Assembly (NCBI GenBank): GCA_005882275.1
Contig: VBAK01000139.1
Span: forward strand, 1-41,672
Source of the DNA: Candidatus Segetimicrobium genomatis
Lineage (GTDB): Bacteria; Sysuimicrobiota; Sysuimicrobiia; Sysuimicrobiales; Segetimicrobiaceae
Direction: 5' to 3'
Length of the DNA: 41,672 bases
Position numbers and translations under genes: made by a program. Under the pieces are notes generated by a model. It made no database searches, was not told the DNA's origin, and was given only the letters and a program-made list of their open reading frames with translations. Positions 33,203 to 40,349 of the stretch are shown piece after piece (position 1 is the stretch's first letter; every line of letters starts with the position of its first letter).

Positions 33203-33213
33203 CGTGTATGGCT
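33186..33213. promoter_or_regulatory. Operator-like repeats over the -10 element
   Basis: An outer inverted repeat, AGCCATAC (33186-33193) and GTATGGCT (33206-33213), flanks 12 nt. Within it CGTGTATG occurs twice (33193-33200 and 33203-33210), exactly 10 bp apart, and CATAC-GT-GTATG (33189-33200) forms a second inverted repeat. Direct repeats one helical turn apart are typical of binding sites for ribbon-helix-helix dimers. The gene just downstream encodes a protein with two RHH-like segments, so autorepression is likely. Confidence 0.6.
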
Positions 33214-33277
33214 GGATGTTTAGATACTTCATCGCCTCGATACCGTCGTCGAACGCCCAGGGAGGGGGTGGAGCGGT

Positions 33278-33652
33278 ATGTGGATCGCGCGGGCAGCGCG
33301 GGGCAAAGCACGCGGCGCGGGATCGCATGCGAGGGTGGTCAAGATGGGCATCCACGTCCCCAAGGACCTCCATCGGCGATTCCGTGCCCGGCTGGTGCTG
33401 GAAGGACGCTTGATGCAGGACACCATCCGCGAGTGGGTGGACGAGGAGGTCGCCTCCCACCGCACCCGGCCCCCGGCCTCAGGGGGGCTGCGCTTCTTCA
33501 AAGGGGTCGACCGCAGCACGCTTGCGGCGCTCGCCGTCCCGGTCGACCAGGAGAAGATCCGGCGGCTCAAGAGTAAGTTGCTTTTGGAAGGCCGCAATAT
33601 CTCTCAGTGGGGCACGGAGCGAATGGAGCAATTTCTCAAGGAACGGGCATGA
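33278..33652 (+). CDS. Tandem ribbon-helix-helix-like DNA-binding protein
   Basis: A 124-residue protein with an internal duplication. Residues 24-58 read GIHVPKDLHRRFRARLVLEG, then RLMQDTIREWVDEEV; residues 87-121 read VPVDQEKIRRLKSKLLLEG, then RNISQWGTERMEQFL. Each half has a short strand, a helix ending LLEGR and a second helix, as in ParG/MetJ-type ribbon-helix-helix proteins. RHH proteins normally bind DNA as dimers of one such unit, so two units in one chain could form an intramolecular pair. The ATG has GGAGGGGGTGGAG upstream. The last codons overlap the next gene (ATGA), and operator-like repeats lie in the promoter. Confidence 0.75.
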   Translation: MWIARAARGKARGAGSHARVVKMGIHVPKDLHRRFRARLVLEGRLMQDTIREWVDEEVASHRTRPPASGGLRFFKGVDRSTLAALAVPVDQEKIRRLKSKLLLEGRNISQWGTERMEQFLKERA

Positions 33653-34587
33653 GCCGGCCCAGATACTGGCTGCCTGGGATGCTCCTGCTGGTCCTCTCCC
33701 TCAGCCAGGCGGCGCCCGCCGCCCCCGCCTCCGGCCCGGGCGCCCTGATCGTGCGCATATTCGGGGCGGCCACGAAGACGTCGCTTCATCTCCAGCCCGG
33801 TTACGCGACCGTGATCAGGGCCGACCGGCGGATCGACACCGTGGCGATCGGCGACCCTCGGCTCGTCACCGCAACGACGGTCAAGCGGGGTCAAGACGTC
33901 TACGATCTCGTCCTCCAGCCCCAGACGACGACCGGGGTCACCAACATGGTGGTGTGGTTTGGGGACCTCACATCGATCTGGGATCTCGTCATCGGCCCGG
34001 GTCAGCGCACGGCGGATCTGGTGTACGTCGTGACCGCGCCCGTCACCGCCGCCCGCCCGGGCCCGGCTCCGCCTCCCTCTCCTGCGCCGGGCGCCGCACG
34101 CGCCTCTGGGCGCAGGACGGGCCTCGCGCCCGCCGCCGCGGGCACGGTCCGTGCCGATGCGCCATCCGCGTGGCTGGCCTCGGCGCCGCTGTTTCTCGAA
34201 GCCCAGCAGGTCATCGGCAATGCCGAGGGAACGTTCCAGGTCTTCCGGGGGCGGGATCAGATCAGGATCCGCTACCGAATCACCAATAGCGGGACTACGG
34301 ACTACTCGGTTCGACTCCCCGGCCTGCTCGTCAGGGTGAATGGACGGCCCGCCCCATTCGGCGTGACCCGGGACCCCGCCGTCAAGGACCGGCCGGCGAT
34401 CCTTCCCGGAGGCATGACGGAAACCGGCGTCATCACCGCTCCCGCACGCGCCCCCCGCCAGGTCGAGATCATCTTCGCGCTGTTCCCCGCAGGAGACCGC
34501 GCACCGGGGCCCAGCCGGACGGTGCCCGTCACGTTCCAGGCCATGTTCACCGGCCTCGACGATCTCGCGACCTCGACTGCTCACTGA
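33649..34587 (+). CDS. Exported protein with secretin/pilus N-domain
   Basis: A 312-residue protein with a signal peptide (WLPGMLLLVLSLSQAAPA). Residues 45-120 resemble the N-terminal domain of CpaC/PilQ-type secretins (T2SS-T3SS_pil_N): LQPGYATVIRADRRIDTVAIGDPRLV, then LVLQPQTTTGVTNMVVWFGD. After a Pro/Ala/Arg-rich linker (about 130-175) a beta-rich domain follows: FRGRDQIRIRYRITNSG and a GLLVRVNGRPAPFGV strand. No secretin pore is present. The start overlaps the RHH stop by 4 nt, and the Ycf45/SpoIIIAA-like ATPase follows 14 nt later, so the three form an operon. Probably an envelope ring or periplasmic scaffold protein. Confidence 0.75.
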   Translation: MSRPRYWLPGMLLLVLSLSQAAPAAPASGPGALIVRIFGAATKTSLHLQPGYATVIRADRRIDTVAIGDPRLVTATTVKRGQDVYDLVLQPQTTTGVTNMVVWFGDLTSIWDLVIGPGQRTADLVYVVTAPVTAARPGPAPPPSPAPGAARASGRRTGLAPAAAGTVRADAPSAWLASAPLFLEAQQVIGNAEGTFQVFRGRDQIRIRYRITNSGTTDYSVRLPGLLVRVNGRPAPFGVTRDPAVKDRPAILPGGMTETGVITAPARAPRQVEIIFALFPAGDRAPGPSRTVPVTFQAMFTGLDDLATSTAH

Positions 34588-34601
34588 CGGCGCCGGTCAC
34601 G

Positions 34602-35732
34602 ATGCCGGCCGCCGGCGACGTCGCCGCCCTTCTGGCTGTCGTTCCCCGATGGATTGTCGCGGGGATCGAGGCGCAGGGCGCGGACGGGATCGAGGAGATC
34701 GAGATGGATCTCGGCCGCGTCCCGCGGCTTCACCGCTGCGGCCGCCGCGAACCGGTCGTGCTGGCCAGGGAGGTCGGCCCGGAGGACCTGCAGTATGTGC
34801 TCGGCCGGGTCACCCGGTTTCGAGAAGATAATCGAACCGGGATCGAGCGCACCCTCCACCGCATCGCCTGCATCCGCGACCGGTATCACGAGATCGTTGG
34901 GTTCACATTCCGGGTCGGAAGAACGATCGCCGGGGCCGCCGAACCCCTCCGGGATCTCCTGGAAGCAGGCCGGAGCCTCCTGGTGGTCGGCAGGCCCGGG
35001 GCGGGAAAGACCACCCTCCTTCGCAGCGCAGCGGCAATCTTGTCCGAACAGCTCCATCGCCGGGTGATCATCGCCGACACGAGCAACGAAATCGGCGGCG
35101 ACGGTCAGATTCCGCACCCCGCGATCGGCGGCGCCCGCCGGCTGCAGATCCCGCTGCCCGAGTCCGGCCGGTCGTCGGAGGCGGGCGACCGGCAGGCCGG
35201 GGCGATCCTCCAGGCCGTCATCAACCATCGGGCCGACACCATCATCGTCGACGAACTGGGCTTCGCCTCCGACGCGCGGGTCGCCAGGACCATCGCCCGC
35301 CGGGGGGTCCAGTTGATCGCGACGGCGCACGGGACGTCGCTGCGTGACGTGATCTTCAACTCGGAACTCGCCTGCCTGGTCGGCGACCTGCACCCGATCG
35401 TGCTCTCGCCCGAGGAGATCGAACGGCGGGGGATCGCACGGCACACCATCCTCGAGCGCACCGGTCCTCCCGTCTTCGACTGCGCGGTCGAGATCGCCCG
35501 CCGGGACACCTTGTTGATCCACCCGGACGTCGCGGCATCGGTCGATGACCTCCTCAGCGGGCTCGCGCCCAGGACGGTCGTGCGGCGCCACGGCCAGGCT
35601 GCCGCGGACGGCCACCAGGACCCCACGCCGGTGACGCCCAACACATCTTCGGGCACGGGGGAAGCGCAGGACCCCGCGGACCCATCCGGGGCGGGCGATT
35701 CGCATGGAGCGGGGCGTCGTCAAATGGTTTGA
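34602..35732 (+). CDS. Ycf45/SpoIIIAA-like AAA-type ATPase
   Basis: A 376-residue ATPase. Conserved family blocks are visible: DNRTGIERTLHRIACIRDR (76-94), Walker A GRPGAGKTT (130-138), RRVIIADTSNEIGGDGQIPHP (153-172) and Walker B DTIIVDELG (212-220). ARTIARRGVQLIATAHGTSL (228-247) follows. The family includes plastid Ycf45 and SpoIIIAA, related to type II/IV secretion ATPases, though members of the Ycf45 branch often carry an R3H nucleic-acid-binding domain that is absent here. An insertion (PESGRSSEAGDRQ) precedes Walker B. The C-terminal 50 residues are disordered and their codons overlap the cold-shock gene. With an exported secretin-N protein just upstream, a role in assembly or export is suggested. 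Confidence 0.85.
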   Translation: MPAAGDVAALLAVVPRWIVAGIEAQGADGIEEIEMDLGRVPRLHRCGRREPVVLAREVGPEDLQYVLGRVTRFREDNRTGIERTLHRIACIRDRYHEIVGFTFRVGRTIAGAAEPLRDLLEAGRSLLVVGRPGAGKTTLLRSAAAILSEQLHRRVIIADTSNEIGGDGQIPHPAIGGARRLQIPLPESGRSSEAGDRQAGAILQAVINHRADTIIVDELGFASDARVARTIARRGVQLIATAHGTSLRDVIFNSELACLVGDLHPIVLSPEEIERRGIARHTILERTGPPVFDCAVEIARRDTLLIHPDVAASVDDLLSGLAPRTVVRRHGQAAADGHQDPTPVTPNTSSGTGEAQDPADPSGAGDSHGAGRRQMV

Positions 35733-35922
35733 CGGCCGGATGGGGTACGGCTTTGTGGTCGACGCGCAGGGGCGGGATGTCTTTTTGCACCGGCGCGTGC
35801 TCCGCCGGGCGGGGCGCCGCCGGCTGGATCCCGGAGAGATCGTCGAGTACGAGGCCGAGGTCACGCCGCGGGGAATCAAGATCACCCAGCTCGTCGTGCG
35901 CGCCCGCGAGCCTCTGGAGTAG
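35704..35922 (+). CDS. Cold-shock domain protein
   Basis: A 72-residue CSD protein. GVVKWFDGRMGYGFV contains the RNP-1-like motif, RDVFLHRRVLRR the RNP-2-like motif, and PGEIVEYEAEVTPRGIKITQLVV closes the five-stranded barrel. Such proteins bind single-stranded RNA or DNA as chaperones. Its basic, Arg-rich loop (RRAGRRRLDPG) is longer than usual. The start overlaps the 3' end of the ATPase gene by 29 nt, so it is translated from the same transcript in another frame. It is convergent with the zinc-ribbon gene with 17 nt between stops. Confidence 0.85.
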   Translation: MERGVVKWFDGRMGYGFVVDAQGRDVFLHRRVLRRAGRRRLDPGEIVEYEAEVTPRGIKITQLVVRAREPLE

Positions 35923-35939
35923 CGGCGAAACCGGTCGTG

Positions 35940-36293
35940 CTAGGAGTGGTGCTTCTTCGGCGCCTCGGGGAAGGCGATCAGACCGGTTTGACGCGTGCCC
36001 GCCGCCGCCTTGCGCTGGGGGACGCGCGGATGGTCGGCCAGGTTCAGATTGAGGTTTTTGCCGCACGTGCACGTCACTTTGGACTCCAGGCTCACGTCGA
36101 CCCAGATTTTACCGTCGGTCTCGGCGCGCCGCTTCGCGGCGTCGATGGCCCCTGAGGCGAGTTCCTCGGCGTCCTCGCGCTCGGCCTGGGCGGGCGTCAT
36201 GGTGCCGTAGACCGACGCGATGAACTTTTTCGGATAGTAGACGCTGTACTTCTTCCCGCAGCGCCCGCACGGAAATGTCATCAGCAATGCCAC
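35940..36293 (-). CDS. Zinc-ribbon-like small protein, unknown function
   Basis: A 117-residue protein. Two cysteine pairs, CGRC at the N-terminus and CTCG in SKVTCTCGKNLNLNL, bracket about 65 residues and could bind one zinc. The segment between them, TPAQAEREDAEELASGAID followed by KRRAETDG, is helical. The C-terminus is short and basic with a His-His-Ser end. The start at GTG 36291-36293 has GAGGTG upstream; an ATG 4 codons in is possible. No family name is recognised. It is transcribed toward the cold-shock gene. Confidence 0.65.
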   Translation of the reverse strand: MALLMTFPCGRCGKKYSVYYPKKFIASVYGTMTPAQAEREDAEELASGAIDAAKRRAETDGKIWVDVSLESKVTCTCGKNLNLNLADHPRVPQRKAAAGTRQTGLIAFPEAPKKHHS

Positions 36294-36460
36294 TCACAAT
36301 CACCTCGCCCATCCATTGTAGCACGGGGCCGCGCTGCCCAGGCCCGCCCTGCCGGACGCCTGGGGGGGCGCGGCAGCCCTGTGCGGTCTCTGAGAAACCG
36401 CAAACGGGGTATGGTATCATTGAGCCAACATCGACAGGCCTGCGAAGGGAGCGAGGGGTC

Positions 36461-36931
36461 ATGACCGGCCGCGGCGCGCGAATATTCGTCCTGGGAATCG
36501 TCACCGGAGGAGTGGCCGCAGTCCTTCTCGTCGGCGGCGCCGCCGCCGCGTGGGGATGGCGGGCCGGCGCCGCGGCGCACGGCCACGAGGTCATCGCTCT
36601 GCCGGCCCAGCCCGCTCAGGGGATGCCGTTCAACCCGAAGGAATTCATCCCTGTGCCCAATCCGGGCCAGAACCAGGGACCCGGAATGCCCAACCCCGGC
36701 ACGGGAAACCAGCAGTGCGACAAGATCCTGTACTTCTTCCAGGGGAAACTGTATCAGCTGCGCCCCGGGCCAATGCCCCCCGGAGGGGGAAACCCGGAGT
36801 TCTATTATATGAACCCCTACGAGGGACCACAGATCCCAGGATTTCCGATGCCGGGCCCCATGAATCCCGGAATGCCGGGAATGCCGGGACCCGGCTCCCC
36901 GGATCAAGGAGTGCCGCCGCGCCGCATCTAA
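36461..36931 (+). CDS. Membrane-anchored Pro/Gly/Met-rich surface protein
   Basis: A 156-residue protein. One N-terminal transmembrane helix or signal anchor (RIFVLGIVTGGVAAVLLVGG) is followed by a tail of low complexity. The tail has MPNPGTGNQQCDKILYFFQG in the middle (a single cysteine), then PGPMPPGGGNPEF, YEGPQIPGFPMPGPMNPG and MPGMPGPGSPDQG. Collagen-like G-x-P stretches make it an extracytoplasmic structural or cell-surface candidate. The ATG follows GAGGGGTC. Similar short tails occur in many high-GC genomes, but I know no function. A strong hairpin lies 46 nt after the stop. Confidence 0.7.
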   Translation: MTGRGARIFVLGIVTGGVAAVLLVGGAAAAWGWRAGAAAHGHEVIALPAQPAQGMPFNPKEFIPVPNPGQNQGPGMPNPGTGNQQCDKILYFFQGKLYQLRPGPMPPGGGNPEFYYMNPYEGPQIPGFPMPGPMNPGMPGMPGPGSPDQGVPPRRI

Positions 36932-36976
36932 GCCCGGCCTGCGTTCAGCTTCTTATAGACCGTAGTCGTTAGGAAG

Positions 36977-37004
36977 AGGGCCTCCACCATGCGGTGGGGG
37001 CCCT
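36977..37004. terminator. Strong hairpin between convergent genes
   Basis: AGGGCCTCCACC pairs with GGTGGGGGCCCT over 12 bp (one G·T) around the 4-nt loop ATGC. It lies between the stops of the surface protein (36931) and the dehydrogenase (37022), as expected for a bidirectional terminator. There is no T tract on the plus side. Confidence 0.6.
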
Positions 37005-37021
37005 CGCCGCATCCTCGCCAC

Positions 37022-38038
37022 TCATGTCCCGCCTCCTTCCTTCCATCCCAACCGGAGGCGGGCCGCTTCCTTGACCTCGGGGTTCACGAGCGACCGGGGC
37101 CACTCCCCCTGGATGGCGCGCGCCACCTCCTCCGCCACCCGCCGCTTCAGAGTGAGCGTGGCCTCCTCGCTGTACCAGGCGACGTGGGGAGTGAGCACTG
37201 TATTCGGCGCCGTCATCAGCGGATGGTTCGCCCGGAGCGGCTCCTGCTCGAAGACGTCGATCCCCGCGCCGGCAAGCCGGCCGGCATGCAGCGCCCGCGC
37301 CAGCGCCATCGTATCCACGACGGCCCCTCGGGACGTATTGATCACCACCGCGCTCTGCTTCAACAGCGCGATCTCGGACGGCCCGAGCAGGTGCCGGGTC
37401 TCCGCGCTCAGCGGGGTGTGGAAGGTCACGAAATCGGACTGGCGGAGGAGCGTCTGGTAATCCACCAGCGTCGCGCCGCCCTCGCTCGCGGCGGTCCTGC
37501 TGATGTAGGGATCAAAGGCCAGGCGGTGGAGCCCGAGGGACTCGGCGTGTTCCGACACGGCCCGTCCGATCCGGCCGAACCCGACGATGCCCAGGGTCAG
37601 CCCTTTGAGACGCGGGATCGGCGGGGTGATCTGCGGGCCCTTGAGCCAGCGGCCCTCGCGGAGCGCCGTGTCGTATTGGAGGAGGCGCCGGTGGACGGCG
37701 AGCAGCAGCGAGACGGCGTGGATGGCCACCTCCTGCGTCCCGTAGTCGGGCACGTTGGCGACGCAGATCCCCGCGCGGGTGGCGGCCGCCACGTCGACGG
37801 TGTCGTAGCCCACGCCGTAGCGGGCGATCAGCAGGCATCGCGTCATCGCCCCGATGAGATCGGCGTCGATCTCGACGAACTGGTTGATCACCGCATCCGC
37901 GCGCCCGAGGGCGGACCTGAGGGTGGACCGGTCCCTGGATGTGAGCACGTCGAGCCGGATGCCCATCGGACGCAGCACCCGCTCCTCCGGCTCGAGCGAC
38001 GGAAAGTCGTGGTCGGTGATGACGACGGTAAACGCCAT
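37022..38038 (-). CDS. D-2-hydroxyacid dehydrogenase family, CtBP/phosphoglycerate dehydrogenase type
   Basis: A 338-residue NAD-dependent dehydrogenase. The substrate-binding domain starts MAFTVVITDHDFPSL; the NAD motif is LGIVGFGRIGRAVSEHAESLG. The catalytic Arg lies in NTSRGAVVD, the Glu in DVFEQEPL and the His in LTPHVAWYSEEA, a complete R/E/H set. The family oxidises D-2-hydroxyacids to 2-oxoacids, or reduces them. Start chosen at 38038; an in-frame codon 15 residues earlier adds only polar residues. The region upstream is shared with the divergent promoter at 38100. Substrate unknown. Confidence 0.9.
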   Translation of the reverse strand: MAFTVVITDHDFPSLEPEERVLRPMGIRLDVLTSRDRSTLRSALGRADAVINQFVEIDADLIGAMTRCLLIARYGVGYDTVDVAAATRAGICVANVPDYGTQEVAIHAVSLLLAVHRRLLQYDTALREGRWLKGPQITPPIPRLKGLTLGIVGFGRIGRAVSEHAESLGLHRLAFDPYISRTAASEGGATLVDYQTLLRQSDFVTFHTPLSAETRHLLGPSEIALLKQSAVVINTSRGAVVDTMALARALHAGRLAGAGIDVFEQEPLRANHPLMTAPNTVLTPHVAWYSEEATLTLKRRVAEEVARAIQGEWPRSLVNPEVKEAARLRLGWKEGGGT

Positions 38039-38099
38039 GCCGGACGCATTGGCGCCGGGACCACCGCCATCCTCTTCCGCCAAGGGGAGCGCGGCCGAC

Positions 38100-38128
38100 A
38101 GGACACCGCCCCCGCCGTCACGTATACT
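38100..38128 (+). promoter_or_regulatory. Promoter of the DUF6580 gene
   Basis: AGGACA (38100-38105) and TATACT (38123-38128) stand 17 nt apart. The -10 is near-consensus and the -35 matches 4 of 6 positions. Transcription would start about 38135, 12 nt before the ATG at 38147. Confidence 0.6.
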
Positions 38129-38146
38129 CTATCCGGTGAGCGCGCC

Positions 38147-38698
38147 ATGACATCGCCCGGCCGCATGCAATCCTGGATCGGAGCGCTGCCGTACGCCCTG
38201 ATCCTCTCGGGCGCGGCGCTCCGCGTCATCCCGCATCCTCCGAACTTCGCGCCCATCGGAGCCATGGCGCTGTTCGGCGGCGCGGCGCTGCCGGGGGCGT
38301 GGGCCTTCGCGGTGCCGCTGGCCGCCCTCGTCCTCTCCGACGCGGTGCTGGGATTCTATCAGGGATGGATCTGGGTCTACGGGAGCTTCGCCCTGATCGT
38401 CCTCATCGGCGCGGCGCTCCGCCGGCGGCGGACAGCGCTCCGAGTCGCCGGCGCGGCCCTGGCGTCATCCGTGGTCTTCTTCGCCGTGACCAACTTCGGC
38501 GAGTGGCTCGGGCCGCTCTACCCGCACACGCCGGCGGGCCTGCGGGCCGATTACATCGCCGCCATCCCGTTCTTCCGAAACACGGCCCTGAGCGATCTGG
38601 TGTACGCGCTCGCCTTCTTCGGCATCTTCGAGGCCGCGGCGCACCTCGCCCGGCCACGCGCCGGGCGCCTGGCGGCCGCGCCTCACCGCACGACGTAG
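38147..38698 (+). CDS. DUF6580 family membrane protein
   Basis: A 183-residue membrane protein with about five or six helices, matching the DUF6580 putative transport family: PNFAPIGAMALFGGAALPG, AALVLSDAVLGFYQGW, VYGSFALIVLIGAAL, ASSVVFFAVTNFGEWLGPLY, PTPAGL-type loop and IPFFRNTALSDLVY. The segment SSVVFFAVTNFGEWLG is the best signature. The size and helix count recall ECF S components, so uptake of a cofactor-like small molecule is possible, though this is inference. A second member is partly encoded at the right edge (41311-41672). The 3' end overlaps the convergent TonB-like gene by 16 nt. GGTGAG precedes the ATG. Confidence 0.8.
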   Translation: MTSPGRMQSWIGALPYALILSGAALRVIPHPPNFAPIGAMALFGGAALPGAWAFAVPLAALVLSDAVLGFYQGWIWVYGSFALIVLIGAALRRRRTALRVAGAALASSVVFFAVTNFGEWLGPLYPHTPAGLRADYIAAIPFFRNTALSDLVYALAFFGIFEAAAHLARPRAGRLAAAPHRTT

Positions 38699-39618
38699 CG
38701 GATCCGCAGCGTGACGTAGGCGTCGATCGGGACGCCGTCCCGCGTCGCCGGCGCGAACAGCCACCGCTTCACCGCCTCGGCCGCCGCGCGATCGAGGGCG
38801 GCCGAGCCCGACGAGGCGATCACGTCAACCCGGCCCACCATCCCGTCCTCCCGCACCAACGCGCGCACTCCCACGGTGCCCTCCTCCCCATCGACCGCCA
38901 GCCTGCCCCCGAGGTCCTGCCGGCGCACCGTCAGACGAAAGGCCTCCACCGGGTAATCGGTCCCCGCCGACGTGATCACTCTCGGCGGCACCACACGAGC
39001 GGCGACGCCGGGTGGGCCGGCGCTGGAGGCCGCACCCGCCCCGTCCGAAACCCCGAGTCCGCTCCCCTGCCCCACGGCAGAGCCGGCTCCCGCTGTTCCT
39101 GCCGCGGTGCCCGTCGGCGGAGAAGACCCATCGCCGCGTTCCGATGGAGACCGCTCGGGCAGCGGCGGGGCGCCCTGCACCTCAGCAGGTTCACCCGCAG
39201 GCGCCTGCGATTTCGCGGCGGGCAGCGCGCCGGGCTCGGATTGGGAACGGGGCTGTGCCGTCTGCTCCGGTGGCGGGGATGGCGCGGGCGGGAGGTGCCG
39301 GACCTCACTCGGCCTCGGTGGGGGAGGACTTGCACGAGAGGGCCCAACTTTTCGAGGTGCCGGTTGCGGTGCCGTCTGAGGGATCGCCTCGGACTCCGGC
39401 GGTCGCATCCAGCGCGCGGCCGGCAGGGTCCCTTCCTCGTCCGCGCTCGGGCCGGGGGCCGACGGGGCTCCGAGATTCGCGGGAGCAACCGACGGCGGGA
39501 CCGTTTGTCGGGCAGCGTTCCAGAAAGCGGTGTTCCGCCACACGGCCCACCCCGCGGCCGCGGCGAGCGCCGCGACAAGCCCCACGATCAAGAGCCGGCG
39601 CTTCAGCAGGATGATCAT
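38683..39618 (-). CDS. TonB-like energy transducer
   Basis: A 311-residue protein. An N-terminal anchor (KRRLLIVGLVAALAAAAGWAV) is followed by a long Pro/Ala-rich spacer (about 30-215) and a C-terminal TonB-type domain. That domain has LTVRRQDLGG, GTVGVRALVREDGMVGRVDVIASSGSAALDRAAAEAVKRWLFAPATRDG and YVTLRIRYVVR. TonB proteins span the periplasm and power outer-membrane receptors, so the cell is probably diderm. ExbB/ExbD and a receptor are not seen here. The start at 39618 is chosen because the anchor begins there, but a TTG 13 codons earlier cannot be excluded. Convergent with DUF6580. Confidence 0.8.
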   Translation of the reverse strand: MIILLKRRLLIVGLVAALAAAAGWAVWRNTAFWNAARQTVPPSVAPANLGAPSAPGPSADEEGTLPAARWMRPPESEAIPQTAPQPAPRKVGPSRASPPPPRPSEVRHLPPAPSPPPEQTAQPRSQSEPGALPAAKSQAPAGEPAEVQGAPPLPERSPSERGDGSSPPTGTAAGTAGAGSAVGQGSGLGVSDGAGAASSAGPPGVAARVVPPRVITSAGTDYPVEAFRLTVRRQDLGGRLAVDGEEGTVGVRALVREDGMVGRVDVIASSGSAALDRAAAEAVKRWLFAPATRDGVPIDAYVTLRIRYVVR

Positions 39619-39684
39619 CTCTGTGGACCGCGAGCAGGCCTCGCTGAGATTATCCAACGCGCATATTCCCCTCGGGTTGCATGA

Positions 39685-40338
39685 CTATGCGACTTCCAAA
39701 TCCAACATCCAGTAGCCCTCATGCATCAGCCGGTCGATTTCGCGCAATTCGAGCCGAGCGCTCATCCGGGGACAACCGACCACGAGCGTGTGGTACTCCC
39801 CACGCTCTCCGCATGGATCGACACCCAATCTCTCAAGTCTCGACAACATGGCGGCGTCGAGCCGCCGACCAAGCCAGTGCTGATCGAGCAGCATAGCCTT
39901 TGTCGCGACAATTTGGGCTTCCGCACCAGTGGCAATGAATTGCCGAAACAAACTGCCCGTTGGTTCTCCCCAGAGCGGCTCAACTGCCTCAAGGCGGCAT
40001 TCTCTACAGACTCGCTCCACCCAAGCCTTATGGGCGTCGAGGAAGATGTCTCCGAATATCACATGCGAAAATCCACTTCCTGCTAGTCTGCGCAGCACGC
40101 GCTTGAATTCCTGCTCATAATTCTTCCATGAGCCTCGCCCGCTTACGAGCCGCAGATCCAATAGGTGAGCCTGTTGGGCAACCACTTCAGGGCGCAGACC
40201 ATGTGACCGGCTACGCGCACCGTCCTCTGTGAACATCGTAAGAAGCGCTTGAACATCAAAACGAGCGAGCGCTCGGTGAAGCGCCATGTAACTATCTTTT
40301 CCGCCACTCCAGGACACGACGGCCTTGGGCTTCAGCAT
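39685..40338 (-). CDS. Dph6/MJ0570-related PP-loop ATP pyrophosphatase
   Basis: A 217-residue adenine-nucleotide alpha-hydrolase. The PP-loop SGGKDS (11-16) starts the domain. Further family blocks are VIFGDIFLDAHKAWVERVC, EPLWGEPTGSLFRQFI and the terminal GERGEYHTLVVGCPRMS. Eukaryotic and archaeal Dph6 amidates diphthine on EF2; bacteria have no diphthamide, so this homologue must have another substrate. COG2102-type proteins are found beside corrinoid uptake genes in some bacteria, as I recall. The ATG follows GGAGCAGTC, and the gene begins 12 nt after the stop of a second PP-loop gene, so they are coupled. Confidence 0.82.
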   Translation of the reverse strand: MLKPKAVVSWSGGKDSYMALHRALARFDVQALLTMFTEDGARSRSHGLRPEVVAQQAHLLDLRLVSGRGSWKNYEQEFKRVLRRLAGSGFSHVIFGDIFLDAHKAWVERVCRECRLEAVEPLWGEPTGSLFRQFIATGAEAQIVATKAMLLDQHWLGRRLDAAMLSRLERLGVDPCGERGEYHTLVVGCPRMSARLELREIDRLMHEGYWMLDLEVA

Positions 40339-40349
40339 GACTGCTCCAT

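Noticed and set aside
33208-33576. Plus-strand ORF starting MAGCLDTSSPRYRRR within the RHH leader
   Set aside because: It runs in another frame through the RHH gene and has typical shadow composition; the RHH frame has the recognisable duplicated motif.
36315-36320. TACAAT as a -10 for the zinc-ribbon gene
   Set aside because: No -35 at suitable distance; the matching GCTACAATGG text also looks like an rRNA fragment by chance.
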